A stretch of 64,000 nucleotides of DNA, taken from SZUA-36 sp963801195. Lineage in GTDB: Bacteria; Pseudomonadota; Gammaproteobacteria; Xanthomonadales; SZUA-36. Made by a program: the position numbers and the translations under genes. The notes below the pieces were generated by a model. It saw only the letters and a program-made list of their open reading frames with translations. It searched no databases and was not told where the DNA came from. The DNA lies in NCBI GenBank assembly GCA_963801195.1, contig CAWDDX010000005.1, positions 1 to 64,000 of the forward strand. Direction: 5' to 3'. Every line of letters starts with the position of its first letter. The stretch's first letter is position 1. Positions 51,492 through 60,429 of this stretch are shown here, piece by piece.

Positions 51492-52175
51492 ATGCGCATA
51501 CTGGTGGTTGAAGATGACAGTGGCTTGCAGACCTCCCTCGCAGAAATACTGCGCGGCGCAGGTTACGCGGTCGATGTCAGCGGTGATGGAATTGAAGGCC
51601 TGTATTACGGCCAGGAGTATCCTCTCGACCTGGCGATCATTGACCTGGGACTGCCGGGCATGCCGGGCCTGGAGCTGATTCGTAAATTACGTGCGCAGGA
51701 ACGCCAGTTCCCGATCCTGATACTGACTGCACGCGCAGACTGGCAGGACAAGGTGGAAGGCCTCGAGGCCGGCGCCGACGACTACCTGACAAAACCGTTT
51801 CATCCGGAAGAACTCAAGGCCCGTGTCGGCGCCCTGTTACGCCGGTCGGCGGGTCATGCACAACCCCAGATCGAACTCGGGCCCCTGAAGATTGACCTCG
51901 TCAGCCAGCGTGTTTACGACGGTGAGCGGGAAGTCGAACTGACCACCTATGAGTACAAGGTGTTCGAGTACCTGCTGATGCACCCGGGAGAGGTCGTGAC
52001 CAAGACGGTCCTGTCTGAGCATATTTACGAAGAGGACGCCGACCGCGACAGCAATGTCATCGAAGTGTTCGTCGGCCGTTTACGCAGAAAAATCGATCCC
52101 CAGGGCCTTTTGAGCCCGATTGAAACCCTGAGGGGCAGGGGTTACCGCCTGAACAAGCCGCCCAGTTCCTCCTAG
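51492..52175 (+). CDS. OmpR/PhoP-family response regulator
   Basis: 227 aa. Receiver domain with phosphoacceptor Asp51 (LAIIDLGLPGMPG), Thr79 and Lys101 (DYLTKPFHPEEL), then the winged-helix DNA-binding domain (about 130-225: VELTTYEYKVFEYLLMHPGEVVTKTVLSEHIYEE, RGYRLNKPP). It pairs with the histidine kinase encoded downstream. Its stop codon TAG is part of the CTAG that borders a MITE-like element, so the element sits right at its 3' end. Confidence 0.95.
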   Translation: MRILVVEDDSGLQTSLAEILRGAGYAVDVSGDGIEGLYYGQEYPLDLAIIDLGLPGMPGLELIRKLRAQERQFPILILTARADWQDKVEGLEAGADDYLTKPFHPEELKARVGALLRRSAGHAQPQIELGPLKIDLVSQRVYDGEREVELTTYEYKVFEYLLMHPGEVVTKTVLSEHIYEEDADRDSNVIEVFVGRLRRKIDPQGLLSPIETLRGRGYRLNKPPSSS

Positions 52176-52281
52176 TGCAGTGTATATCCTAAATAGAACC
52201 ACTATTTCTTCGAAACGCTGCCTTGCAGCTAACAGCTTGTGAGTTCGCTGATCCGATGTTTTAGGGTTTACACTGCACTAG
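52172..52281. mobile_element. MITE-like element (110 bp) with 22-bp terminal inverted repeats
   Basis: The left end CTAGTGCAGTGTATATCCTA (52172 on) and the right end, read in reverse complement, CTAGTGCAGTGTAAACCCTA, agree at 20 of 22 positions. The ends are CTAG, a possible 4-bp target duplication, though it could be part of the repeats. The 66-bp core has no coding capacity, and no transposase is nearby. It lies between response-regulator and kinase genes that are normally adjacent or overlapping, and may add a hairpin or promoter to the operon. Confidence 0.75.
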
Positions 52282-52315
52282 TGCACTGCATCGGGATAAA
52301 CCGCAAACCACCCAT

Positions 52316-53686
52316 GTGATCAACCAGGACAGTCAGAAAAGAACCTTTTCACTGCGATCCCGCCTGGTCGTCATGGCCGTGATTTTACTGACCATATCAT
52401 TGGGGCTGGTCGGTTTTGCCCTGGATGCCGCCTTTCAAAAGAGCAGCGAGGCCGGACTGAAAGCGCGTATGGAATCCCTTGTCTACCTGGTGCTTGCGGC
52501 GGCCGAGGTCGGTGATGACGATCGGCTGGACATCGATGAAGACCCCGGTGATCCGCGCTTGCGCCAGCCGGGCTCCGGGTTTTATGCCAGTGTCAGCGGA
52601 GACACCGACAACTGGCATTCACTGTCATCCCTGGGTGTTGACCTGCCTGAACCGGTCCAGGTTCAGACGGGGGAAAGCGTATTTTTACCGGCCTCTGAAG
52701 AAACCGGTTTCTATTACACTTATCGATACGGTGTCAGCTGGGAGTTGCCGCAGGGCCGGATGCTGCCGGTGACCGTTACGATACTGGTTGACCCGAAGGA
52801 ATTGAAACCGGAGTTGTCAGCCTTCCGCACCGGCTTGTGGCAAAGCCTCGGCCTGGCCGGCTTGATCCTGGTGCTGGCGCAGGTGATATTGCTGGCGCTC
52901 GGACTGCGCCCACTGCGGCGAATCACCGAGGACATTTCCGGTATTGAGAGTGGAGAACTGGAACACCTGGAGGGACATTACCCGGTCGAGCTGGAGCCGC
53001 TGCAGCGGAATCTCAATCACCTGCTGGATACCGAGAAAGCCAACCAGACACGTTACCGCAACGCGCTGGATTCGCTGGCGCACAGTCTAAAAACGCCCCT
53101 GTCCGTGATCCGTTCCAGCCTGCTGCCGGATGACTCGCCCCGGACCGTCGCGATGCAGAACGCCGTCACGGATATGCAACACCTGATCGCCACCCGCCTG
53201 CAGCGGGCGGCCGCATCGGCGCGCAGCTCGAACGCACCGGCCCTGGATGTCAAGGCCCAGGTTGAACGCCTGGTGTCGTCGCTGAATCGCGTCTATTCTC
53301 AGGAATTGATAAACATCGATGTAATGATTGATCCTGAACTGGCGTTTTATGGCGAACAACGCGATTTTCTGGAGTTGACCGGTAATCTGCTCGACAATGC
53401 CTGCAAATACGGCGGCGGACAGGTGCGCCTGACGGCCCTTGCGCTTGACCAGGAGGATCCCCGTGCCGGCATTCGGCTGCAAGTGGATGACAACGGGTCA
53501 GGGATCGCTGAAGACCAGCGTGATCAATTGCTGCAACGCGGTGTCAGGGGCGATGAGCGCTTCGAGGGTCATGGTTTCGGCCTGGCCATCGTGCAGGAAA
53601 TTGTAAACGCCTATCATGGTGATATTACGATCAGTCAAGGCGACCTCGGCGGCGCCTGTCTGAACGTGACACTCAGGACGCGTTAA
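52316..53686 (+). CDS. Sensor histidine kinase, PhoQ-like
   Basis: 456 aa. Membrane helix about 17-38, a periplasmic sensor region (about 40-170, rich in Asp: VGDDDRLDIDEDPGDPRL), second helix about 175-197, HAMP-like segment, then phosphoacceptor His256 (LDSLAHSLKTPLSVI), N box NLLDNACKYGG, and ATP lid with DNGSGIAEDQRD and HGFGLAIVQEIV. The acidic sensor region is as in PhoQ, which senses divalent cations. GTG start at 52316; the ribosome site is weak because the MITE-like element replaces the normal upstream sequence. Confidence 0.92.
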   Translation: MINQDSQKRTFSLRSRLVVMAVILLTISLGLVGFALDAAFQKSSEAGLKARMESLVYLVLAAAEVGDDDRLDIDEDPGDPRLRQPGSGFYASVSGDTDNWHSLSSLGVDLPEPVQVQTGESVFLPASEETGFYYTYRYGVSWELPQGRMLPVTVTILVDPKELKPELSAFRTGLWQSLGLAGLILVLAQVILLALGLRPLRRITEDISGIESGELEHLEGHYPVELEPLQRNLNHLLDTEKANQTRYRNALDSLAHSLKTPLSVIRSSLLPDDSPRTVAMQNAVTDMQHLIATRLQRAAASARSSNAPALDVKAQVERLVSSLNRVYSQELINIDVMIDPELAFYGEQRDFLELTGNLLDNACKYGGGQVRLTALALDQEDPRAGIRLQVDDNGSGIAEDQRDQLLQRGVRGDERFEGHGFGLAIVQEIVNAYHGDITISQGDLGGACLNVTLRTR

Positions 53687-53698
53687 TAAGGAGACTTC

Positions 53699-54472
53699 AT
53701 GTTAGAACTGCTCGAAATCATGCAACGCCTGCGTGATCCGCAAAACGGTTGTCCATGGGATGTAAAACAGGATTTTTCGACGATTGCCCCCTATACCATA
53801 GAGGAGGCCTACGAAGTCGCGGATGCCATTGCCAGGAATGACATGGCCGACCTCAAAGACGAACTTGGAGACCTCCTTTTCCAGGTGGTTTTTCACGCGC
53901 AGATGGCCAGCGAGCAGGGCAGTTTTGATTTTGGCGATGTCCATCAGGCCGTTTGCGACAAAATGCAACGCCGTCATCCGCACGTCTTCGCAGACCTCGA
54001 GATCAGGGACGCAGCGCATCAGAAGCAGGTCTGGGAAGACTACAAGGCGGAAGAAAGAAAGCAAAAAGGCGAGCACAGCCTGATGGATGGCATCCCCGCC
54101 GGCATGGCCGAGCTGCAACGTTCAGTCAAACTGCAGAAACGTGCCCGCAAAGTGGGTTTTGACTGGCCATCGGCGCAACCGGTCCTGGACAAGATTGAAG
54201 AGGAACTGGCTGAAGTGCGGGCGGCGATGGACGGCGGCGACCACGATGCGATGGAAGATGAACTCGGCGACCTGTTGTTCGCTGCGGTTAACCTTGCACG
54301 ACAGCTGGAGATCGACCCCGGAACCGCACTTCGCCGCAGCAATGCCAAGTTTGAGCACCGCTTCAGGGCGATGGAAGCGCTCGCCGGCGGTGACAGGGCT
54401 CTGGACGCGATGAACCTGCAAGACCAGGAAAACTTATGGCAAACGGTTAAAGGACGACGCAAAACATCATGA
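53699..54472 (+). CDS. mazG: Nucleoside triphosphate pyrophosphohydrolase MazG
   Basis: 257 aa with tandem MazG domains. The first begins LLEIMQRLRDPQNGCPWDVKQDFSTIAPYTIEEAYEVADAI (in part), with EEAYE and ELGDLLFQVVFHAQMA metal-binding helices. The second has EEELAEVRAAMDGGDHDAMEDELGDLLFAAVNLARQL (in part). The enzyme removes non-canonical or excess NTPs and links to (p)ppGpp stress. An AAGGAGAC ribosome site precedes the ATG. Its stop overlaps the rmuC start. Confidence 0.95.
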   Translation: MLELLEIMQRLRDPQNGCPWDVKQDFSTIAPYTIEEAYEVADAIARNDMADLKDELGDLLFQVVFHAQMASEQGSFDFGDVHQAVCDKMQRRHPHVFADLEIRDAAHQKQVWEDYKAEERKQKGEHSLMDGIPAGMAELQRSVKLQKRARKVGFDWPSAQPVLDKIEEELAEVRAAMDGGDHDAMEDELGDLLFAAVNLARQLEIDPGTALRRSNAKFEHRFRAMEALAGGDRALDAMNLQDQENLWQTVKGRRKTS

Positions 54473-55830
54473 ATGAATGGTTGGCACAACTGGATATCAA
54501 CAGCATCGTCGTGGGTCTTTTTGCAGGTCTGATCGTCGCGCTGATCAGCGCGCTGAGCGCGGCAAAAGTTGCCAGGCGCAGGGGCGAAGAGGCGCAAGCC
54601 GCGCGTCTGCAACCACTCAACGAGACGCTTGAAACCAGTCTGAAGGCGCGCGAGGCGGAACTGTCCGAAATCCAGCGTGCGCTGGCGGTCGCCGAAACCC
54701 GGCTCGAGGAACAACGTCAGCATTTCCAGGTGGAAAAGGCTTCGCTTGAGGATGCGGAGAAACGCTTGGGCGAATCATTTGAACGCCTGGCTGGAAAAGT
54801 ATTCGATCAGCGTTCCAGCCAGTTTACCGAGTTGAGTGAAAAACAATTATCCGGTCTGTTGAAGCCCCTCGCCAAAGATCTTGAGACCTTCCGAAGCACG
54901 GTCGATAAAAACAGCCGTGAGGATATCCGCCAGCACGCGGCCCTGCAGGAAAAGCTCAGGCAAATGGAAAATCTGAACGAGCGTCTGCACAAGGAGGCGC
55001 AAAACCTGACCAAGGCACTGACCAGTGACGTCAAGGCCCAGGGTAACTGGGGTGAGCAGCAACTCGAACGGCTGATGGAACTGGCCGGACTGATCAAGGG
55101 CGAACACTACTTTACACAATATTCAACGACGGGTAATAACGGCGAACGTCTGCAACCCGATTTCGTTCTGAGACTGCCCGAAAACCGCAGCATTATTCTC
55201 GATTCCAAGGTTTCACTCACAGCCTGGACCCGCTACCAATCGGAGGAAAACGAGGAACGCCGCGAGTTGTTGATCGTGGAGCACGTGGCTTCCATCAAGG
55301 CGCATATTTCAGGGCTCGGCAAGAAGAACTACCCGGACGTAGAAGAACTCAACGCGCTCGATTTTGTACTCATGTTCGTGCCGATCGAGTCCGCGTTGAT
55401 CGTCGCCCTGCAACGCGACCCAACGCTGCCAGAATACGCTCTGACCAATCGGGTGGCGCTGTTGTCACCGGCCAATTTCCTCGCCACGGTTCGCACGGTG
55501 GCTTCGGTCTGGCAGGTGCACAAGCAGAACACCAATGCCCAGGATATCGCCCGCCGCGCCGGCCTTTTGTATGACAAGTTTGTCGGTTTTACAGAGAACC
55601 TCAAACTCCTCGGGATGCGTCTGGAGCAGGCGCGTAAATCGTTTGACGATGCCTACAGCCAGTTGGCCACCGGTGCCGGCAACCTGGTTGGCCAAACGGA
55701 CAAACTCAGCAAGCTCGGTGCCCGCCACGCCAAGCACCTGGAAGCCAGCCTGGTGGAAAAAGCCATCGGCGAGAGCCTCGAGGATGACAGTTATCCGCGC
55801 CTGGAAGATGGTGATGATCAACAAACGTAG
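54469..55830 (+). CDS. rmuC: DNA recombination protein RmuC
   Basis: 453 aa. An N-terminal membrane helix (about 10-30) precedes a coiled coil (about 40-120: LKAREAELSEIQRALAVAETRLEEQRQ in part) and the RmuC nuclease-like domain (about 180-400: AQGNWGEQQLERLMELAGLI, RLPENRSIILDSKVSLTAWTRY, DFVLMFVPIESA, FLATVRTVASVWQ). Family members limit inversions between short repeats and belong to the PD-(D/E)XK-like group. The ATG overlaps the mazG stop (ATGA). Confidence 0.93.
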   Translation: MNEWLAQLDINSIVVGLFAGLIVALISALSAAKVARRRGEEAQAARLQPLNETLETSLKAREAELSEIQRALAVAETRLEEQRQHFQVEKASLEDAEKRLGESFERLAGKVFDQRSSQFTELSEKQLSGLLKPLAKDLETFRSTVDKNSREDIRQHAALQEKLRQMENLNERLHKEAQNLTKALTSDVKAQGNWGEQQLERLMELAGLIKGEHYFTQYSTTGNNGERLQPDFVLRLPENRSIILDSKVSLTAWTRYQSEENEERRELLIVEHVASIKAHISGLGKKNYPDVEELNALDFVLMFVPIESALIVALQRDPTLPEYALTNRVALLSPANFLATVRTVASVWQVHKQNTNAQDIARRAGLLYDKFVGFTENLKLLGMRLEQARKSFDDAYSQLATGAGNLVGQTDKLSKLGARHAKHLEASLVEKAIGESLEDDSYPRLEDGDDQQT

Positions 55831-55925
55831 CGCGCCAGGCCCGACGGTGCCGTTCAATCTGTTTGACACAGTTCAAAGTATGATAATTATTTTAATGCTC
55901 CCGATTTTTCGGGGTGATCGGGTAG

Positions 55926-55931
55926 TATAAT
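55926..55931 (+). promoter_or_regulatory. Promoter -10 (TATAAT) for DUF2092 operon
   Basis: A perfect TATAAT 49 bp before the ATG, with a TG-free upstream region and no convincing -35 at 17 bp. The preceding CCCGATTTTTCGGGG could be the 3' end signal of rmuC. Together with the AAGGAGGG ribosome site it defines the start of the three-gene unit. Confidence 0.5.
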
Positions 55932-55979
55932 CCCCAGACTCTGAAACAAACTTCGGAGCCCATTCAAGGAGGGTTTATC

Positions 55980-56762
55980 ATGAAAGTGAACGCACCAGGC
56001 AAATTTTTATTGCTTGGCTTGGTCATATGTTTTGGATTCACCATGACGGCACAAGCCGATGAGGCGGATGCCAAACGTATACTCAAGTCCATGTCAGATT
56101 ACGTTGGGGCGCAGTCCGCCCTTTCATTCGAGTACGATGCCTCACTCGGCATCGTTACAGCCGATGATCAGGTACTCGATCTCGTGAGTACAGGCAGCGT
56201 CGTCATCAACCGGCCCGACAAGATACGTGCCAAGCGCTCTCTGGGTTTCGCAGATATCGAAGCGGTTTTTGATGGCGAGACATTTACCCTGCTGGGCAAG
56301 ACGTACAACGTTTACACGCAAATTAAAATACCCGGCTCAATTGATCACCTGATCGAAGAGTTGAAGACCAGCTACCACCGTTCGCTGCCTGCGGCTGATT
56401 TGTTGTTGTCCGCATCGTATGAAGACATGATGCAGGATGTCATCGATATCAAAGACCTCGGTGTTGGTGTGGTCGGCGGCGTGGAATGCGACTTCCTGGC
56501 TTTTCGCACCGAAGAGGTCGATTGGCAGATCTGGATTGCACAGGGTGACAAACCGTATCCCTGCCGTTTTGAGATCACTTCGAAACTGCTCCCGAACGCG
56601 CCGAGATATGTCGTTCAGACCAGGGACTGGAAAACGGGAACCGAAGTGGCAAAGGACGATTTCAAGTTTAACAATACAGGCAATGCAGAAAAAGTTGATC
56701 TGGAAGACCTGAAAGGCGCGGGCGACCTGCCGGATAATTTCAGTAAAGGAGAAACAAAATGA
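55980..56762 (+). CDS. DUF2092-type periplasmic protein
   Basis: 260 aa. Signal peptide (about 1-27, MTAQADEA), then a LolA/outer-membrane-lipoprotein-sorting-like fold: DAKRILKSMSDYVGAQSALSFEYDASLGIVTADDQVLDLVSTGSVVINRPDKIRAKRSLG in part. The DVEADL-like core VVGGVECDFLAFRTEEVDWQIWIAQGDKPYPCRFEIT identifies DUF2092. The protein is predicted to lie in the periplasm and may bind a lipid or hydrophobic ligand; no activity is known. It overlaps the next small gene by 4 nt. Confidence 0.85.
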   Translation: MKVNAPGKFLLLGLVICFGFTMTAQADEADAKRILKSMSDYVGAQSALSFEYDASLGIVTADDQVLDLVSTGSVVINRPDKIRAKRSLGFADIEAVFDGETFTLLGKTYNVYTQIKIPGSIDHLIEELKTSYHRSLPAADLLLSASYEDMMQDVIDIKDLGVGVVGGVECDFLAFRTEEVDWQIWIAQGDKPYPCRFEITSKLLPNAPRYVVQTRDWKTGTEVAKDDFKFNNTGNAEKVDLEDLKGAGDLPDNFSKGETK

Positions 56763-56968
56763 GGACGTTGAAAAAATTAGCCATTTTCTTGATGTTGGGT
56801 TTCATCATCTTCGTGGCGGCCGAAACCGGCGAACAGCTTGCCGTACCTGGTGTTCACAGCCTTGTTCCCGAAGCCCAGGCGAGAATCGGTCGTCCGCTGA
56901 CACCCGTCAGCGTGGCAGGTGTGGCGAGACGCACGGTGCGACGTTGCGCGATCGGCGTATACTGCTGA
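56759..56968 (+). CDS. Small secreted Arg-rich peptide
   Basis: 69 aa. Membrane/signal segment about 5-25 (LAIFLMLGFIIFVAAETG), then VPEAQARIGRPLTPVSVAGV, RRTVRRCAIGVYC with two cysteines near the end. I cannot assign a family with certainty, but the GRPLTPVSVAGVARRTVRR block recurs in my memory of proteobacterial hypotheticals beside DUF2092-type genes. It overlaps the DUF2092 gene by 4 nt, supporting translation, and a hairpin follows its stop. Confidence 0.7.
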   Translation: MRTLKKLAIFLMLGFIIFVAAETGEQLAVPGVHSLVPEAQARIGRPLTPVSVAGVARRTVRRCAIGVYC

Positions 56969-57014
56969 ATTCAAACGATTTATTCAGGATCACGGAATGG
57001 TGGTCTGAGGAAGA

Positions 57015-57055
57015 CAGGGTGCCCGCTTTCCGGGCGGGCGCCCTGGCGCCTTTTT
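57015..57055 (+). terminator. Strong hairpin after the small peptide gene
   Basis: CAGGGTGCCCGC (57015-57026) pairs with GCGGGCGCCCTG (57034-57045) over 12 positions (one T:G) around a 7-nt loop; five T follow after GCGCC. It probably terminates or attenuates transcription before the DUF3313 gene. Confidence 0.7.
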
Positions 57056-57074
57056 CCACTGCGAGGAGGATGAT

Positions 57075-57767
57075 ATGAACTTCAAAAAAATAGCGAGCGT
57101 TGCGTCAATCGCAACAGTTTTTATTGCCGCATTGATGAGCGGGCCGGTGTTTGCCAAGGATGACTCCAGGGATAAGCTTCCCGAGGTCGATTCCGACGGT
57201 CTCCACCTGTTGAAAGACACAAAAGTCTGGGCAGCCTATGCAAAGCCCGGCGCGGATTTGAGCAAATATGACAAGGTGATGCTGGTCGGTTGTTATGTGG
57301 ATTTTGTCAAGAACTGGCAAAAAGACTACAACATGGACCAGTTTGGTCTCAATGGCCGGGTCATGAACAAGGACGCCGAGGCGATCAAGCAACGCCTGTC
57401 TGCAGAGTTTACAAAAGTGTTCACCAAGGAACTGACCAAGAAAGGCTTCCCGGTTGTCACCGATGTCGGCCCAGATGTGCTGTTGCTTCGTCCTGCGCTG
57501 ATCAACGTCGACGTGGTTGCGCCCGATGTTATGTCGGCGGGTATACGGGGTACGCTGGTGCGCTCCGCGGGTGATATGACACTGTATATGGAGATGTATG
57601 ATTCGGCCACCAACACGCTGATCGCACGCGTGATTGACCCGCAGGCTGATAATGAGGGATTGGCGCACGTGGCAAACCGTGTAACCAACAAGGCGGCAGC
57701 CGATCGGATTCTGGTGCATTGGGCAGAACTGCTGGCCAAGCACCTCGGCGATGCCACGCATAAATAG
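57075..57767 (+). CDS. DUF3313-type secreted protein
   Basis: 230 aa. Signal peptide (about 1-26, MSGPVFAKDDS), then the DUF3313 pattern: DSDGLHLLKDTKVWAAYAKPGADLSKYDKVMLVGCYVDFVKNWQKDYN in part, RLSAEFTKVFTKELTKKGFPVVTDVGPDVLLLRPALINVDVVAPD in part, and GDMTLYMEMYDSATNTLIARVID. These proteins are thought to be envelope lipoproteins or periplasmic factors of unknown role; here no lipobox Cys is evident. It lies downstream of the hairpin, probably with partial read-through. Confidence 0.82.
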   Translation: MNFKKIASVASIATVFIAALMSGPVFAKDDSRDKLPEVDSDGLHLLKDTKVWAAYAKPGADLSKYDKVMLVGCYVDFVKNWQKDYNMDQFGLNGRVMNKDAEAIKQRLSAEFTKVFTKELTKKGFPVVTDVGPDVLLLRPALINVDVVAPDVMSAGIRGTLVRSAGDMTLYMEMYDSATNTLIARVIDPQADNEGLAHVANRVTNKAAADRILVHWAELLAKHLGDATHK

Positions 57768-57885
57768 GCCTTTGACCGATTCAGCAGTTTTGTGTACCAC
57801 CGGGTCCGAAACGACCCGGTGATACAGGGCCCCGGGTTCCTTCGCTGAACATCTGCACCGGATAATGGCTAACGGGGGATTCTGA

Positions 57886-59337
57886 ATGCGTTATATGCTG
57901 ACTTACGCGCTGCTGGTGCTGGTTCCAGTACTGATCTGGCTGGCGGTGCTGATACGGGCCGTCTTGCGGCCGCATCGTGAACCCGCCTCGAGGGTGGCCT
58001 GGGTGGCGGTGATAGCAGCTTTGCCAGGTTTTGGAATCCTGATCTACCTGCTGCTCGGGGAAACCAATATTGGACGGAAGCGGTTGGCCAGGGTCAAAGC
58101 GGTACTCGCCAGTCTACCCCCTGTGGCGCCATTGTCATTTGAAAGTGATCCCAGGAACCGGCCGTCATTTCCGGAACGTTGCGCCCCCCTGTTCCGGCTG
58201 GGAGAGTCGGTCAACGGTTTTCGGCCCGTCGGTGGCAACACGGCCCGGTTGCTGGGGGATTCCAATTCGGCCATTGACGCAATGGTGGCTGACATGGACC
58301 GGGCTGAAGAACACATCCACCTGATTTTTTATATCTGGCTGGAGGACAACAACGGGCTAAAAGTAATCGAGGCACTGAAGCGCGCAGCGGCCCGTGGCGT
58401 CGCCTGCCGGGCACTGGCTGATGGCCTGGGATCACGCGCCCTGATACGTTCCAGGCATTGGAAGGAAATGAAGGAAGCGGGTGTTAAACCTGCGGTTGCC
58501 CTTCCCATTGGATTTTTTTTACTGCGTCCTTTTCGCAGGCGGATTGATTTACGCAACCACCGCAAGATCGTGATCATCGACAACCGCATAACCTATTGTG
58601 GCAGCCAGAACTGTGCAGACCCCGAGTTCCGCTTAAAGCCCAGGTTCGCCCCCTGGGTTGACGCCCTTATTCGTTTCGTCGGTCCCGTTGCACGGCAGAA
58701 CCAACACATTTTTGTCGGTGACTGGATGACCTGTGTCGACGAGGACATAAGACCGGTACTGGAGGCACCGATGCCAGCCGGTGACGAAGGTTTTCCTGCC
58801 CAGGTTATTGCTACGGGTCCAACCATACGAAACTCTGCAATGCCCGAGACATTCGAAACCCTGATGCACGCGGCCCGTAAAAGACTGATGATCACAACAC
58901 CTTATTACGTGCCAAACGAGTCAATGCAGGCGGCGCTGTGTGCCGCAGCGCGCCGGGGGGTCGAAACGACAATTATTTTTCCGGCACGCAACGACTCCTG
59001 GCAGGTTGCTGCTGCGAGCAGGAGTTACTACCTCGAACTGGTGCTGGCCGGCGTTACGATATACGAGTTTGCAGGTGGTCTGCTGCATACCAAGAGCATG
59101 ACCATCGACGATGACATTACCCTGATCGGCTCGGCCAACATGGACCGGCGCAGCTTTGACCTGAACTACGAAAACAACATCCTGTTCTGTGATGCGGCGC
59201 TGACCGTGGCCGTGCGCGAAAGACAGGCACAGTACCTGGCCTCATCGAAGCCGGTTGACTTGGACGACATCAATGGCTGGTCCATACAGCGGCGCTTCTG
59301 GAACAACCTGATGGGTATGCTGGGCCCCGTGCTTTGA
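57886..59337 (+). CDS. cls: Cardiolipin synthase (PLD type)
   Basis: 483 aa. Two N-terminal membrane helices with the PLDc_N module, then two HKD catalytic motifs: HRKIVIIDNRITYCGSQN (His-X-Lys-X4-Asp) at about 225 and HTKSMTIDDDITLIGSANMD near 405. It condenses phosphatidylglycerol (or PE) into cardiolipin at the inner membrane. Start ATG with a GGGGGATTCTGA upstream. The first three quarters of the membrane module resembles that of the TPR gene near 16 kb. It is a single-gene transcript. Confidence 0.93.
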   Translation: MRYMLTYALLVLVPVLIWLAVLIRAVLRPHREPASRVAWVAVIAALPGFGILIYLLLGETNIGRKRLARVKAVLASLPPVAPLSFESDPRNRPSFPERCAPLFRLGESVNGFRPVGGNTARLLGDSNSAIDAMVADMDRAEEHIHLIFYIWLEDNNGLKVIEALKRAAARGVACRALADGLGSRALIRSRHWKEMKEAGVKPAVALPIGFFLLRPFRRRIDLRNHRKIVIIDNRITYCGSQNCADPEFRLKPRFAPWVDALIRFVGPVARQNQHIFVGDWMTCVDEDIRPVLEAPMPAGDEGFPAQVIATGPTIRNSAMPETFETLMHAARKRLMITTPYYVPNESMQAALCAAARRGVETTIIFPARNDSWQVAAASRSYYLELVLAGVTIYEFAGGLLHTKSMTIDDDITLIGSANMDRRSFDLNYENNILFCDAALTVAVRERQAQYLASSKPVDLDDINGWSIQRRFWNNLMGMLGPVL

Positions 59338-59495
59338 ACGCTGCATCGCGGTGACTGGACATCTTGAATTTTGGCTGCGGGTTCATAAACAGATCAGAGA
59401 TTCCTCCGGCACCAGTGAGCGGCTGCTGTTAAAATTGAAAGCATGTTTTTAACCATCTGACAACCACGCGGTTGAGTTCGGAGAGTTTACTGGTC

Positions 59496-60365
59496 ATGTG
59501 CCGTTTTATCGCTTACCTGGGCAAACCCATCATGGCGGATGAATTGTTATTGAAGCCCGCCAATTCTTTGATACACCAGAGTTTCCACGCGGGTGAAATG
59601 CCTGAAATGCTCAATGGTGATGGTTTTGGAGTCGGCTGGTACGCGCATTCCATTAGCGAACTTCCCGGGCTTTTCCGTGCGATCACGCCGGCCTGGAGTA
59701 ATACCAACCTGCTTTACAATGCACCGCTGATCCGTACCAACTGTCTTTTTGCACATATCCGTGCGGCTTCGGAAGGTGGTATCAGCGAGGAAAACACGCA
59801 TCCGTTCAGATTCGAGCGCTTCCTGATGATGCACAATGGTGGTATTCCACAGTTTCAGCGCATCAGGCGCAAGCTGCTGTCCTTGCTGGACGATGAAACA
59901 TTCGCCTGGATCAGGGGCCAAACGGATTCGGAACACGTATTTGCCTTGCTGATGCAGCATGTCAAAGAAATGCAGGGACCCGGAATCCGCCTGACGGAAG
60001 ACCAGATCAAGCAGTGTTTTCAGAAAACCTTTGACGTGATCCAGCAAATCAAGATGGATGCCGGGATCGCTGAAGAGGTGTCAAATTTCAATTTGATGGT
60101 CACCAATGGCCGGAGAATCTTCGGCACGCGTTACAGTTCACACCCGGACAGGGAAACACGCACACTTTATTATTCAACGGGGAACCAGTTTCAATGCAGG
60201 GATGGCGTCTGCAAAATGATGAAAAGCGAGCCGGGCGTCACGGCCGTACTGATTGCTTCGGAAAAGCTGAACGACGACAAGGAAGAGTGGATCCCCGTTC
60301 CCGAGAATCATTTCATCGCAGTCGAAAGAGACCTGAAAATGCATTTGAGCCCGATGCGGCATTAA
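59496..60365 (+). CDS. Class II glutamine amidotransferase (YafJ-like)
   Basis: 289 aa from the ATG 59496, chosen because the Cys at position 2 (MCRFIAYLG) is the Ntn nucleophile exposed after Met removal. NGDGFGVGWYAH, FAHIRAASEGGISEENTHPF and MMHNGGIPQF are conserved glutaminase elements. No synthetase domain is fused; the protein matches YafJ/EgtC-like stand-alone glutaminases, whose amine acceptor is often unknown. The longer frame upstream adds eight unsupported residues. It ends in a weak terminator. Confidence 0.88.
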   Translation: MCRFIAYLGKPIMADELLLKPANSLIHQSFHAGEMPEMLNGDGFGVGWYAHSISELPGLFRAITPAWSNTNLLYNAPLIRTNCLFAHIRAASEGGISEENTHPFRFERFLMMHNGGIPQFQRIRRKLLSLLDDETFAWIRGQTDSEHVFALLMQHVKEMQGPGIRLTEDQIKQCFQKTFDVIQQIKMDAGIAEEVSNFNLMVTNGRRIFGTRYSSHPDRETRTLYYSTGNQFQCRDGVCKMMKSEPGVTAVLIASEKLNDDKEEWIPVPENHFIAVERDLKMHLSPMRH

Positions 60366-60371
60366 AAAGCG

Positions 60372-60401
60372 GGCTGGCATAACGGTACCGGCCGGTTTTT
60401 T
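60372..60401 (+). terminator. Possible terminator of the amidotransferase gene
   Basis: GGCTGG (60372-60377) can pair with CCGGCC (60388-60393, one T:G), followed by GG and six T. The loop is 10 nt. It is also in a position to limit the convergent lipoprotein gene transcript. Confidence 0.4.
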
Positions 60402-60429
60402 CACCTCACAGAGGTCGATGATCCGTGAT

